This document shows positions 36,384-46,408 of a DNA stretch of 64,000 nucleotides, in pieces. This DNA is from Bacteroidales bacterium UBA1797 (GTDB taxonomy: Bacteria > Bacteroidota > Bacteroidia > Bacteroidales > VadinHA17), in the NCBI GenBank assembly GCA_002319885.1, contig DCFT01000079.1, positions 19,058 through 83,057 on the forward strand, written 5' to 3'. Every line of letters begins with the position of its first letter. Within the stretch, counting starts at the first letter, position 1. The position numbers and the translations under genes are program-made. Under the pieces are notes generated by a model. That model was not told where the DNA came from. It ran no database searches and saw nothing but the letters and a program-made list of their open reading frames with translations.

Positions 36384-38288
36384 TCAATACGATTTATAAT
36401 CCGTTTTCATCACATTTAGTGTCTGAGGTATCCATACTTTGTAGCGTGAATCTTCACCCCAGGTATTACCGGCTGATGCAAAGTCACAAAAATTAATCTG
36501 CATAGAATTACGGAAATCACCTTCCAGATCTGTTCCAAGAACCAATGGGGCCGAAAATGACATCCAAATATTAGCAGGTTTGTTTGTGGATATTTTCAGG
36601 TCTACTTTCCCTCTGTCCTCTTTAACTACAGCCGATTCGTAAATGAAACCGTCACCAAATCGGGTATCACGTGCCAGAACAACCGGTCCTCTTAAAATTG
36701 CCTGACAACCATTCAAAATCATCAATCTTCCTGAAAGATCGAGTTTCAAAACAACTTTATCATCTTTATTCCAGGTACGGGTGATTTTTTTATAGGTGCC
36801 CGCTTTAACATCTGAAACATCATTTCCATTTATCGATAAAGTAGTATTACTACTCCACTCCGGTATACGTAAGGCAATTGTAAAATTTTCAGATTTCTCA
36901 GGGTTGATGCTAATTTCAACTCTGTCTGTGACAGGATAATCTGATATCATGTTAATGGCAACATTATTGCTTTTGTTTAAAGGAATAACCGACTGACTCT
37001 GCCCGTAAATATTAATAAAAACTCCGTCTTCTGATCCCATAACTGCAAACCGCGGTAACATCATAAATGCCCGGGGACCATTGGCATTACAGCAATTTAT
37101 ATGCATTCCGCATTGTTCTTCACCTGCATGTCTTATACCTCCTAACGGGCTGTATTTGGCTATCTGTGAACCATCTCCCTTTAGTGATGCCAGCAGCGCA
37201 TTATACGTTGAATTTTCAATCTGGTCAGCATATAATGAGTTGCCCGTCAGTCTCAAGAGGTTAAAACAAAGTTTCATCCATGTCATTGTAACACAGGTTT
37301 CCATTGTATGATATGTTGGTTCTGTCTGATATAGGGCGCCATGATAAAAACATTCGAATGCCGTTCCCGATCCTGCAATATTTATTTCACTTTCAATGAT
37401 ATTCTTAACAGCCATCTCAACAGCTTTCAGATACGAAGGTTCTCCTGTTATCCTGTATAATTCGAGGAGTCCATCGTAGCAAGACATCATCTCATATGCT
37501 TTTTGCCCGTTTTCATACGACCACCATACCTCCGGATGAGGGAATCTTTCTGAAACAGGAATTCCAGCGAGGGCGCTGGATATTAGTTTTGGACCATCCA
37601 CTGTCTCCCATTGTTCAACAATATACTTTGCAAAATCCAGATACCTTTTATCTCCTGTCCTGCGATACAGATAAACGATAGGTTCAAGAATTGAGCAGCT
37701 CGGCATTCCACGATAATTACCGGTTTTTATGATATTAGTTTTCCCGGGGCCTACCAGGCTTAGCAGGTTATCGGCAAGCCTGCATGAGCCCCTCAAAGCT
37801 GACTTGTCCCCGGTCAAATCATAATATGCAAGCAGACCAATTAAAGTATATTTGTTGCCCCAGATATCCCATTGCTGCAGACGGGCACTATCTGTATAAT
37901 TGCCAATATAACCCGAAGGCATTTGTGTGGCAAGCAATTCATTTACTGCATTCTGTATTATAGTAAGCATTTCCGGATCACGATTATAATCGTATGATGC
38001 AATTGCCGACTGTATCCACTTCCCCCAGAATTCGCTCTGCCATAAATGGGTTTCATTCTTGTGCCGGAATGGTTCAACCAATTGCTCAATATCCTGGCTC
38101 TTAATTCGCTTTACAATGACCAGATTAATCTTATCTCCCAGGTAACCTTCAATTATTGTGCTATTCGGAGAGTAAGCAAATATCCTGTCAGGTAAAGCAT
38201 TTACAGACCCATGTTTTGCTTCAGGTCTCTGAGCGGATAGAAATAAAGTGGTATAGAAAAATACACATGCAATAAATAATTTTTTCAT
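36384..38288 (-). CDS. GH127-like (DUF1680) glycoside hydrolase
   Basis: 634 residues from the ATG at 38288, which gives a clean Sec signal peptide (MKKLFIACVFFYTTLFLSAQ). The longer reading from 38378 adds 30 residues without signal character and crosses the divergent promoter region. The (alpha/alpha)6 barrel keeps the metal/catalytic set METC (Glu330, Cys332) and NCCNANGP (Cys399, Cys400). GH127-type enzymes release beta-L-arabinofuranose; related clans act on other sugars. It differs clearly from the first GH127 at 18.2 kb, so the substrate is likely different. It sits next to xylA/xylB but in its own unit. Confidence 0.85.
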   Translation of the reverse strand: MKKLFIACVFFYTTLFLSAQRPEAKHGSVNALPDRIFAYSPNSTIIEGYLGDKINLVIVKRIKSQDIEQLVEPFRHKNETHLWQSEFWGKWIQSAIASYDYNRDPEMLTIIQNAVNELLATQMPSGYIGNYTDSARLQQWDIWGNKYTLIGLLAYYDLTGDKSALRGSCRLADNLLSLVGPGKTNIIKTGNYRGMPSCSILEPIVYLYRRTGDKRYLDFAKYIVEQWETVDGPKLISSALAGIPVSERFPHPEVWWSYENGQKAYEMMSCYDGLLELYRITGEPSYLKAVEMAVKNIIESEINIAGSGTAFECFYHGALYQTEPTYHTMETCVTMTWMKLCFNLLRLTGNSLYADQIENSTYNALLASLKGDGSQIAKYSPLGGIRHAGEEQCGMHINCCNANGPRAFMMLPRFAVMGSEDGVFINIYGQSQSVIPLNKSNNVAINMISDYPVTDRVEISINPEKSENFTIALRIPEWSSNTTLSINGNDVSDVKAGTYKKITRTWNKDDKVVLKLDLSGRLMILNGCQAILRGPVVLARDTRFGDGFIYESAVVKEDRGKVDLKISTNKPANIWMSFSAPLVLGTDLEGDFRNSMQINFCDFASAGNTWGEDSRYKVWIPQTLNVMKTDYKSY

Positions 38289-38359
38289 GCTGCTTTTTAA
38301 ATTAATATTTTGACTTTCCAGGTTAATGCCGCCTGGTAACATTTCCTTAAAACATTTGT

Positions 38360-38367
38360 TAAATTTG
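38360..38367 (+). promoter_or_regulatory. candidate -7 promoter element of the OsmC-like gene
   Basis: The plus strand reads TAAATTTG, 31 bases before the ATG at 38398. The position also argues against the longer ORF reading that begins at 38326, upstream of this box. Confidence 0.45.
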
Positions 38368-38397
38368 CGGATTATCAAATCTTACAAAATTAAAATC

Positions 38398-38787
38398 ATG
38401 GAAATCACTTTCGAAGGCGGCAAGGTTGTAACTGCTCATTCGCACGGACATATTATAAAAACCGATCAATCTGTAAGCAATGGTGGTCAAAACACAGCTC
38501 CTTCACCTTTTGAACTATTCCTGGCCTCGATTGGAACATGCTCAGGAATTTATGTAAAATCATTTTGTGATAACCGACATATCGCAACGGATAATATTAA
38601 AATAATTCAGACAGTTGAATTCGACGAAGAAACCGGCTTACCGGTTAATATTAAGCTGGATATAAAACTTCCGCCGGATTTCCCCGATAAGTATAAAGAA
38701 GCAGTGATTTCGGTGGCCGAATTATGCAAGGTAAAGAAAAGTATAGCTTCACCTCCGGCTTTTGAAATTATTTCTTCGTCAATTTAA
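38398..38787 (+). CDS. OsmC/Ohr-family protein
   Basis: 129 residues from the ATG at 38398 (MEITFEGGKVV). The fold is OsmC-like, with the helix SPFELFLASIGTCSGIYV carrying Cys51 and a second cysteine in AELCKVKKS (near residue 113). These match the redox-active cysteine pair of the family, which reduces organic hydroperoxides; some members act on other small molecules. It is cytoplasmic and transcribed away from the GH127-like gene. Length is normal. Confidence 0.87.
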   Translation: MEITFEGGKVVTAHSHGHIIKTDQSVSNGGQNTAPSPFELFLASIGTCSGIYVKSFCDNRHIATDNIKIIQTVEFDEETGLPVNIKLDIKLPPDFPDKYKEAVISVAELCKVKKSIASPPAFEIISSSI

Positions 38788-38823
38788 TTCTTTATAGAAA
38801 TCTTCCATATCCAAGGTTGAATT

Positions 38824-38881
38824 TCTCGCTAAGCCGCAAAGCCGCTAAGTTTCATTTTTGCGACTCTGCGTCTTTGCGAGA
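38824..38881. repeat. imperfect palindromic intergenic repeat (copy 4)
   Basis: A 22-base arm at 38824-38845 pairs imperfectly with 38860-38881; both are built from 'cgcaaag'-type words. It lies between the convergent OsmC-like and xylA genes and may serve as a two-way terminator. Confidence 0.6.
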
Positions 38882-38891
38882 CTTCAAATTT

Positions 38892-40214
38892 TTAGGCCAG
38901 GTACATATTAATCAGCTGTTCGTAAAGCTCCTGTTTACCACTTCTTGTTTCAGGTTCTCCCAGCTCATAAGCAATATCTCTCAGTTGTGAGAGAGTAAGT
39001 TTGCCTTTTTCAAAATCTTTCCCTGCTCCTTTATCAAACGATTCATATCTTTTCTTTCTCATTTTAAGATAATCGCTGTTCTTCAGAATTTTATCTGCTA
39101 TAACCAGGGCTCTTGCGAATGTATCCATACCGCTGACATGGGCAATAAAAAGATCTTCGGGATCTGTTGAATTGCGTCTGACTTTTGCATCAAAATTGAT
39201 ACCTCCTTTTGTAAACCCGCCAGCCTGCAAAATAACCATCATAGCCTCTGTGATCTCATAAATGTTTGTAGGAAACTCATCCGTATCCCATCCATTCTGG
39301 TAATCGCCTTTATTTGCGTCAATGCTCCCCAGCAAACCTGCATCAGCAGCCACCTGAAGTTCATGCTGGAATGTATGACCGGCAAGAGTGGCATGGTTAA
39401 CCTCAATATTAAGTTTAAAATCTTTATCAAGTTCATGGTGACGCAGGAAGCCGATAATTGTGGCTACATCAAAGTCGTACTGATGTTTTGAAGGCTCCAT
39501 AGGTTTAGGCTCGATCAGGAATGTACCTTTAAACCCTATTTTTCTTCCATAATCGCGCGCCAGTGAAAGCATCATACCCATGTGTTCTAGCTCCCTTTTC
39601 ATATTTGTGTTATGAAGACTCATATAGCCTTCCCTGCCCCCCCAGAATACATAATTTTCCCCACCCAGGGCAACTGTTGCATGTATAGCGTTCTTGAGCT
39701 GAACTGCTGCATTTGCCACAACAGCAAAGTCAGGATTCGTGGCAGCCCCATTCATGTACCTAGGATTTGAAAAAAGATTTGCTGTTCCCCATAAGAGTTT
39801 TACCCCTGTCTGTTCCTGCATTTTTTTCATGACAGGAACAATCTTTTCGAGCCTTTTTTCAATTTCGAAAACTGTACCGCTTCCTACAATATCAGTATCA
39901 TGAAAACAATAATACTCTGCACCAATCTTTGTGATAAATTCAAAAGCAGCATCAAGCCGAGGTCTTATTTTATCATCATTATCAGCGTCTTTCCACGGAT
40001 ACAACCTTGTAGCATCACCGAAAGGATCCGAACCGTCACCGCAGAATGAGTGCCAGTAAGCAACGGCAAATCGCAGATGATCTTTCATCTTCTTTCCGTC
40101 TATTTCCTCTTCAGGATTATACCATCTGAAAGAAAGCGGGTTTTTGGATTTCTTTCCTTCGAATTCAATCTTCCCGATGCCGGGATATGCCTCTTTTTTC
40201 GCTTTGTAAATCAT
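38892..40214 (-). CDS. xylA: xylose isomerase
   Basis: 440 residues, the class II length. Features are [29 protein letters not shown] (catalytic His and Asp), [27 protein letters not shown], and [15 protein letters not shown] metal-binding residues. It interconverts D-xylose and D-xylulose in the cytoplasm. It follows xylB by 90 bases, with a short repeat in the gap, so the two form an operon for D-xylose use. Confidence 0.98.
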   Translation of the reverse strand: MIYKAKKEAYPGIGKIEFEGKKSKNPLSFRWYNPEEEIDGKKMKDHLRFAVAYWHSFCGDGSDPFGDATRLYPWKDADNDDKIRPRLDAAFEFITKIGAEYYCFHDTDIVGSGTVFEIEKRLEKIVPVMKKMQEQTGVKLLWGTANLFSNPRYMNGAATNPDFAVVANAAVQLKNAIHATVALGGENYVFWGGREGYMSLHNTNMKRELEHMGMMLSLARDYGRKIGFKGTFLIEPKPMEPSKHQYDFDVATIIGFLRHHELDKDFKLNIEVNHATLAGHTFQHELQVAADAGLLGSIDANKGDYQNGWDTDEFPTNIYEITEAMMVILQAGGFTKGGINFDAKVRRNSTDPEDLFIAHVSGMDTFARALVIADKILKNSDYLKMRKKRYESFDKGAGKDFEKGKLTLSQLRDIAYELGEPETRSGKQELYEQLINMYLA

Positions 40215-40252
40215 AATTTATACATTTATGAGAATTTAATATAAAAACAACT

Positions 40253-40296
40253 AACCACTAAAATCGCAAAGTCTGAGCAAAGCACACAAAGTGAAA
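40253..40296. repeat. intergenic repeat fragment (copy 5)
   Basis: The words AACCACTAAAATCGCAAAG and GCACACAAAGTG are typical of one arm of the dispersed repeat; the matching arm is absent. It lies between xylB and xylA. Confidence 0.4.
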
Positions 40297-40304
40297 TCAA
40301 TTAT

Positions 40305-41783
40305 CTAAAGCACGGAAAGCAATGTTTTCCACTTTAAATAAGCTTCTTCATAATACACTTTTTTTAAATTATCAGGTTCTGTAATTCCAACAGTCACCAA
40401 CCCGTTAAATGCTTCTTTTTCAGACTTGTAATAGCCACAACCAATACCGGCTCCCCTGGCAGCGCCCATTGATCCATCAGTATTATACAGATGAATAGCT
40501 GTTCCGGTTATAGATGATAAAGCCTCACGAAAGACCTTACTGAGAAACATATTGGCTTCTCCTGCTCTAATTACTACCGGTTCAATTCCAACCTCTTTCA
40601 TAATATCCAGACCATACCTGAATGAGAATGCTATTCCTTCCTGAGCTGCTCTGAATAAATGGGCTTTGGTGTGAATATTGAAGTTTAAACCTTCAATTTT
40701 TGCATTTCTTTCCTTATTCTCAAGCATTCTTTCAGCTCCATTACCAAAAGGCAGAATAGAGAGCCCATCCGAACCAGGGGCAACTTTTTCAGCCATATTA
40801 TTTATATCATCATAGGATTGTGCACAACCAACATTCTTCCTGAGCCACGAATTTAGTATCCCAGCCCCATTAATACATAGAAGGACGCCAAGCCTGGTCT
40901 GCGACTTAGTATGGTTTACATGTAAAAAAGTATTTACTCTTGAAAGGGAATCAAATTTTTTCTTATCAGTAACACCATAAATAACTCCTGATGTACCGGC
41001 AGTAGCCGCTACTTCTCCCGGGTTAATTACATTAAGAGAAAGTGCATTGTTAGGCTGATCACCTGCCCTGTAAGAAACAGGTATTCCTTCTGGCAATCCC
41101 AGTTCGTTAGCAACAGATTTTAATAATTGCCCGCTAATTGAAAATGATGGTTTTGCTTCTGGTAAAAGATTTAAATCAAATCCATAATAATTCATTAGTT
41201 CTTCCGACACTTTGCCAAGTGAGAAATCCCAGAAAATACCTTCTGAAAGCCCTGTAAATGATGTACTTATTTCTCCGGTCAGTTTTAATGCAATATAATC
41301 ACCAGGCAACATTGCTTTATATATGCTTGAAAACACTTCCGGCTCATTCTCCTTAACCCATGCAAGTTTTGAAGCTGTAAAATTTCCCGGAGAATTTAGA
41401 AGATGAGACAGACAGAATTCCTTACCTATTGAACTTAAGGCTTTTTCCCCATATCCTACAGCCCTGCTGTCGCACCATATAATTGAATTGCGCAAAACCT
41501 TACTGTTTTTATCAACAACAACAAGGCCATGCATCTGATAAGAAACTCCAATAGCGCCAATTTCATTTTTCTTTTCACCGAGCTTTTGCAGGCACTCACC
41601 TATGGCAATTTTCAGATTGGACCACCATACCTCAGGGTTCTGTTCTGCCCAGCCTGGTTTCAGAGCTATAATTTTCATCTCATCTAAAGGGGAGTAAGCT
41701 GTTGCCAGACATTTGCCCGACTCTCCGTCAATAACTGAAGCCTTTACAGAAGAGCTTCCAAGATCAATTCCCAGCAATAACAT
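40305..41783 (-). CDS. xylB: xylulokinase
   Basis: 492 residues, FGGY kinase family. It has the N-terminal GIDLGSSSVKASVID, YQMHGLVVVD, IIWCDSRA, the central YRAGDQPNNALSLNV and GEVAATAGTSGVIYG, and the C-terminal RAGEANMFLSKVF. It phosphorylates D-xylulose to D-xylulose 5-phosphate, the same product made by the arabinose operon. It is the first gene of xylB-xylA. Confidence 0.96.
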   Translation of the reverse strand: MLLLGIDLGSSSVKASVIDGESGKCLATAYSPLDEMKIIALKPGWAEQNPEVWWSNLKIAIGECLQKLGEKKNEIGAIGVSYQMHGLVVVDKNSKVLRNSIIWCDSRAVGYGEKALSSIGKEFCLSHLLNSPGNFTASKLAWVKENEPEVFSSIYKAMLPGDYIALKLTGEISTSFTGLSEGIFWDFSLGKVSEELMNYYGFDLNLLPEAKPSFSISGQLLKSVANELGLPEGIPVSYRAGDQPNNALSLNVINPGEVAATAGTSGVIYGVTDKKKFDSLSRVNTFLHVNHTKSQTRLGVLLCINGAGILNSWLRKNVGCAQSYDDINNMAEKVAPGSDGLSILPFGNGAERMLENKERNAKIEGLNFNIHTKAHLFRAAQEGIAFSFRYGLDIMKEVGIEPVVIRAGEANMFLSKVFREALSSITGTAIHLYNTDGSMGAARGAGIGCGYYKSEKEAFNGLVTVGITEPDNLKKVYYEEAYLKWKTLLSVL

Positions 41784-42153
41784 ATTATTAGAGTATTTTT
41801 TATGATTTTTCTCTGTGAACCTTTTGCGTCTCCCTTTGTGTCACTCAATGTAAGCTCTTTTTCAAAGATAACGCTATAGGTTCACAGTGTGCTACAGCGG
41901 CTAAATTTAAGAAGATTTTTAAGATGAATCAAGAGTAACTCTTATTCTTTCATATTTCTTTTTTACAGTATATCAAACTCCTTCATTGTGATCACACATT
42001 CTACATTCATGCGGGGGTCTTGACCATATTTCCAGGATTCTTTAAGGTACAACATATTAATTCTTATAGATTTCCTGATGCTGATTTTTATCTGGACTAA
42101 GAAATTAGTAAATTTATGGCCTGTAAAAATGTCAATTAATACACACACTTATT
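41784..42153. other. divergent intergenic region xylB / TolB-like gene
   Basis: 370 bases. It holds a palindromic repeat with a promoter box near xylB, listed separately. The half nearer the TolB-like gene is AT-rich; a 61-codon minus-strand ORF (41963-42148) shows no homology features and I do not call it. No TAnnTTTG box was seen for the TolB-like gene. Confidence 0.5.
41813..41887. repeat. palindromic intergenic repeat carrying a promoter-like box (copy 6)
   Basis: CTGTGAACC (41813-41821) and GGTTCACAG (41879-41887) are a perfect 9-bp inverted repeat around a 57-base interior. The interior includes TATCTTTG on the minus strand (41870-41863), a match to TAnnTTTG pointing at xylB. Confidence 0.55.
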
Positions 42154-43677
42154 ATGAAATCAATATTTCTTCTCATGCTTAGTAGTCTATTAAATATCGC
42201 ATCAGCACAGAATACCCCTGTAGGAATATTTAATGGTAATTCAGATATAGGCAATCCTAAAAAAGCTGGTTCCTCAGTCTACAATAAGGCTGATCAGAGC
42301 TATGTATTAAAAGGAGCCGGATATAACATCTGGTTTGACAGAGATGAATTTCATTATCTCTTCAATAAGATAAAAGGAGATTTTATCCTTACAGCGAACT
42401 TCGAATTTATTGGAAAAGGGAAAAACCCTCACCGGAAAACAGGATGGATGGTCAGAGAGACAACAGATGCAAAATCATCGCACATTTCTGCTACTCTTCA
42501 TGGCAGCGGATTAACTGTTCTTCAATGGCGGGTTTCAGAAGGAGCTGACATGAGAGATCCTCAGGATGAGATATTTGCGAAGGACTCATCGTTTAATGTT
42601 ATTCAGATTGAAAGAGCCGGGAAGAACATAATTATGAGAGCGGCACATAGCGGCAAGCCACTTGAGATAATTGGTTCACATGAAATGGGAAATATGCCGG
42701 ACGAGGTATTGGTAGGTCCGTTCATCTGTTCCCATGATTCAGATATAGTAGAAGCCGTAAAAGTATGGAATGTAAGAATTGACCAACCAGTTTCCGATGA
42801 TTATGATCCTTATAAATCCCCGCCTCTTGGCTGCAGAATGGAGACCATGACAGTAGCAGATGGCAAAAGGAAAGTAATTTATGAAAAACCAGGCAGGTTT
42901 GAAGCACCCAACTGGATGCCTGATGGGAAAAAACTACTCTTTAATATGGACGGTTTGTTGTATAAAATTCCTGTCGCAGGCGGTATACCGGAAAAACTTA
43001 ATACTGATTTTGCTAAAAGCATCAATAATGACCATGGAATCTCGTTCAATGGTAAACTGCTGGCGATAAGCAACTCCCGCCAGGGTTTCCCGGGTGGAGG
43101 TTCAACAGTTTATGTTCTTCCTCTTGAAGGTGGCATTCCAAAATTGATAACCGAGAATACTCCATCTTACTTTCATGGATGGGCGCCAAATAACACGGAA
43201 TTGGTTTATGTTGCTATGCGCGATGGAAAAACAGTATACAACATTTACAGAAATTCTATTGAAGGGGGTAAAGAAGTGGCTTTGACTGACATTAAGCCTG
43301 GTCAGCATGTTGATGGCTGTGAATATTCACCCGACGGAAAGTATATATATTATAATGGTCATTATTCAGGTACAATGCAAATCTGGCGCATAAAACCCGA
43401 TGGAACAGGAAAGGAACAGCTGACATTCGACAATTACAACAACTGGTTCCCGCATATCTCACCCGATGGTAAATGGATGGTAATCATATCATTTCCTGCA
43501 GATATCGACCCGAACAGTCATCCGTCTTATAAACGTTGTTTGTTAAGAATTTTGCCGGTTGATGGAGGAGAACCACGTGTATTAGCATATCTGTATGGCG
43601 GCCAGGGAACTATTAATGTTGCTTCATGGTCACCCGACAGCAAACAGATCGCATTTGTGAGTAATTCGGGAAAATAG
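42154..43677 (+). CDS. exported TolB-like beta-propeller protein with N-terminal lectin-like domain
   Basis: 507 residues with a signal peptide (1-19). Residues about 20-215 form a concanavalin-like domain of the DUF1349 type (GAGYNIWFDRDEFHYLF, GWMVRETTDAKSSH). Residues about 225-507 hold six PD40/WD40-like repeats with the motif SPDGK (for example SPDGKYIYYNGH, SPDGKWMVI, SPDSKQIAFV). Proteins with this layout are often labelled TolB-like or 'biopolymer transporter', but no transport role is shown. It is probably periplasmic. It is convergent with the GH116 gene 14 bases away. The function is unknown. Confidence 0.8.
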   Translation: MKSIFLLMLSSLLNIASAQNTPVGIFNGNSDIGNPKKAGSSVYNKADQSYVLKGAGYNIWFDRDEFHYLFNKIKGDFILTANFEFIGKGKNPHRKTGWMVRETTDAKSSHISATLHGSGLTVLQWRVSEGADMRDPQDEIFAKDSSFNVIQIERAGKNIIMRAAHSGKPLEIIGSHEMGNMPDEVLVGPFICSHDSDIVEAVKVWNVRIDQPVSDDYDPYKSPPLGCRMETMTVADGKRKVIYEKPGRFEAPNWMPDGKKLLFNMDGLLYKIPVAGGIPEKLNTDFAKSINNDHGISFNGKLLAISNSRQGFPGGGSTVYVLPLEGGIPKLITENTPSYFHGWAPNNTELVYVAMRDGKTVYNIYRNSIEGGKEVALTDIKPGQHVDGCEYSPDGKYIYYNGHYSGTMQIWRIKPDGTGKEQLTFDNYNNWFPHISPDGKWMVIISFPADIDPNSHPSYKRCLLRILPVDGGEPRVLAYLYGGQGTINVASWSPDSKQIAFVSNSGK

Positions 43678-43691
43678 CTCCAAAGGGGGAA

Positions 43692-46265
43692 CTAACTAAT
43701 TACATATTTCTTTACACTTATATCTCCATAGACGGTATTAAGGAATGGTTTGCCGTTTTTCATACCAACATTTCCAAAGCCGGTTTCTGTTGAGATAAAA
43801 CTTGTAAAGTCATCTTTCCCTGCCTTAATAAACAGTTCCTGTGCTACTGCATCATATCTTATCCCGGTTAAACCCTGCAGCATACCATAGCTCGATAGGG
43901 CCCGGGCATACCAGTGCCCACATTCATATTCATCAAAAGGATTCCTTATTCTGCCGTCATATCTGTTACGACAGGCCCTCACAATCTCAAGGGCTTTTTC
44001 TGTCTCACCAATCATCATAAGGTGGGATGCAACCTGATATTCTATACCTGTCCATACTTCATTACTATACACAAAAGGAAGTGAAAGCATCTCTCCTTTC
44101 GGCCATGTGCATAACAGAAGTCCTCCTTCTTTTCCAAGAGCATAAGAAGGTCGTTGTGGATTTGAATGTTCTGTGAGATCGGGTCTGAAGTTGTATTTAT
44201 GAACTGAATTAAGATGGCTGGCAAGCTTAACAGGGTCAACTATATTTTTTAAACCGCAGACCTCAGCAATCCATATCCCAAGAGCTCCGTCAGAAAGGCA
44301 TCCTTTACCGTACTGGTATTTGGGTCCCTCTCTTTCCAGCAATTCCTTTGCCTCTGGCGAATAGTCTGAATTCCATGCCCCTTTCGATGCCGCCACAGGA
44401 TCGGGAGCATTCAGACCCTTCCACATAATTTTTTGCATAAAATACTCGCCGTCGAAGAGATCTGTTTCAAGTGACTTCCTTCCTTTTTCAAAAAGTGACT
44501 GATATTTTTTCACATCCTCACCCATGAATGCTCCCATCTCAGAAACAGCTTTTAATGCCCCGAGATAAAAACCTGTACACATACCATCGGGTCCCCAGAA
44601 TTCTATGTCGTATGTATTATGATGGGGTTCTTCCAGTGTTCCTGTAGACCGGGGATCCCAGGTATGAATACAATAGTCAATGCTTTTCACCACCTGAGGA
44701 TACATCTTTTTCATCCAGTTACTATCACCACTGATCCTCCACTCCCGGTAGATCTTCATTATTCCTCCAAGCTGTCCGTCAGAAGCTGCATAAAAGCTAT
44801 TTGCAACAGGCCTGATAGGAAGGGCTGACCGGAAAGTCTGGTGACCATCATTATCCTGACTGGCGAAAAACTCAGTCTCACGGAGTGTACGTTCAAGTTT
44901 AGGGAAAAGATGTGGAATAGCCTGGGCATAGTTCCATACATGGGTGCACGACCCTTCGCAACATCCCGAATTATCACCGCAACCTTCCCAGCTCCACAGC
45001 TTACCATCGGGTTGTCTTAACACAGTAGGTGATTTAAGGATACTCAGATTGGCCGCAACTGACTCAATAACTTCGCCAGGGAGCGTACAGTTAAAGAACG
45101 ATTCTTTAAATAAAACAGACTTATTTCTAAGATCAGCATAGTTCGTTTTCCAGAATGTTATAACTTCCTCTACCGTTTTGAAACTGGCTGAATACCAGGG
45201 TTTATAAAATGGGTCCCTGCAGGAACAGTTCGCTGCAGTACATTTTTCTTTATCCTTTTCTTCAGAATCCCTGCCTAATCTAAGATCTGTATCAGGGACA
45301 TACCAGGCCATCATCAGTCTTATAACTTTTGTTTCCCCCGGATTCAGGTTAAATGGAATATATAATGATGCACCGGGAGCTCCTTTTTCTACGGGATCTT
45401 TTTGTCGTATTTCCCCTTTCATAATTGTTTCCCAGGTAATGGTGAGAGGATCCCACCAGCCTCCTCTGAACCAGCAATGATCAACGATTGTTCCGGGTTC
45501 ATTGGTAAAAATGGCAAAATCTCCATATGTTTGAGGTTTATCTTTTACACCCTCTTCAGAAAGGATAAAACCATTACTGACTGATCTTATTTTGTTAACA
45601 CCATTTTTCTGACTCATAAAATTCCTTGAATTATACGAGAAAATAGTTTCAATCCGTGAATCACCCCTGTTTTTGAATGAATATTCAACTGCTCCTACAG
45701 GTAAACTTGAATTGTCGGCATCGGTTGGAATAAAAGGACTCCAGCCGGTAAGCTGGATATCAATTGGAATATCATCATCCTGCAATTCAATTACAGCAAA
45801 TGGAAACCTCGGAGTAAACCTTGTATTCCGGAACCTTGGCAACCCATAATCAGTTCCGCCGGATCCATTCGCCGAATCGGGCTGACCAAATTTTTTCCAG
45901 TCAGGGACCTGGCCTTCAATAACTTTTGTTCCATTTTTCAACCCTTTCACCGATATTGCAGCAAACATACACGGTTCATTATAAACTTCAGGACGGTTAC
46001 GAACAGACATATGAGAAATACCCCCAGTGCCTTCAAGACAGAACATACCTGCACCGATCCCCCCAATCGGGAAAGCAATACGATCGAGATAATTCCCTGA
46101 ATAATAGCTATTGAATTCATGATGTCCTGTTTCCATTCTACTTTCAGTGACACTGTTTTTTGCAGCACAGGAAGTTAAAAGATTTACAGACCCCATTGTC
46201 CCTATACCGGCGAGAGTTGTATTGGAGATAAATCTGCGCCGGGTGAGTTTGTTATTGGTTTTCAT
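43692..46265 (-). CDS. GH116-family glycosidase, Tat-exported lipoprotein
   Basis: 857 residues. The N terminus has a twin-arginine motif (TRRRFIS, 8-14), a hydrophobic stretch and a lipobox (LLTSC, Cys33), suggesting export of a folded lipoprotein. The N-terminal beta domain (RIAFPIGGIGAGMFCLEGTGG) and the C-terminal (alpha/alpha)6 domain (GCCEGSCTHVWNYAQAIPHLFP, YDIEFWGPDGMCTGFYLGAL) are typical of GH116/DUF608, the family of bile-acid beta-glucosidase and bacterial beta-glucosidases and beta-xylosidases. Substrate is unknown; a plant beta-glucoside or beta-xyloside fits the surroundings. Confidence 0.9.
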   Translation of the reverse strand: MKTNNKLTRRRFISNTTLAGIGTMGSVNLLTSCAAKNSVTESRMETGHHEFNSYYSGNYLDRIAFPIGGIGAGMFCLEGTGGISHMSVRNRPEVYNEPCMFAAISVKGLKNGTKVIEGQVPDWKKFGQPDSANGSGGTDYGLPRFRNTRFTPRFPFAVIELQDDDIPIDIQLTGWSPFIPTDADNSSLPVGAVEYSFKNRGDSRIETIFSYNSRNFMSQKNGVNKIRSVSNGFILSEEGVKDKPQTYGDFAIFTNEPGTIVDHCWFRGGWWDPLTITWETIMKGEIRQKDPVEKGAPGASLYIPFNLNPGETKVIRLMMAWYVPDTDLRLGRDSEEKDKEKCTAANCSCRDPFYKPWYSASFKTVEEVITFWKTNYADLRNKSVLFKESFFNCTLPGEVIESVAANLSILKSPTVLRQPDGKLWSWEGCGDNSGCCEGSCTHVWNYAQAIPHLFPKLERTLRETEFFASQDNDGHQTFRSALPIRPVANSFYAASDGQLGGIMKIYREWRISGDSNWMKKMYPQVVKSIDYCIHTWDPRSTGTLEEPHHNTYDIEFWGPDGMCTGFYLGALKAVSEMGAFMGEDVKKYQSLFEKGRKSLETDLFDGEYFMQKIMWKGLNAPDPVAASKGAWNSDYSPEAKELLEREGPKYQYGKGCLSDGALGIWIAEVCGLKNIVDPVKLASHLNSVHKYNFRPDLTEHSNPQRPSYALGKEGGLLLCTWPKGEMLSLPFVYSNEVWTGIEYQVASHLMMIGETEKALEIVRACRNRYDGRIRNPFDEYECGHWYARALSSYGMLQGLTGIRYDAVAQELFIKAGKDDFTSFISTETGFGNVGMKNGKPFLNTVYGDISVKKYVIS

Positions 46266-46408
46266 ACCATGAAAATAAAATGAGATTATTAAACTGATAA
46301 ATTTAAACGGTAAGCAGATAAATTTATGAAAAAGAGTTTATATCAGCGTTAATTACTTTTAAATAAAAAAAATAACTATTTTTCAACCGGAAGATATATA
46401 CAGGTATA

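Noticed and set aside
38326..38397. N-terminal extension of the OsmC-like gene
   Set aside because: It lies upstream of a good -7 promoter box and adds residues not seen in the family.
41963..42148. Minus-strand ORF of 61 codons upstream of the TolB-like gene
   Set aside because: No signal, domain or conserved motif; it occupies the likely promoter region of the divergent gene.
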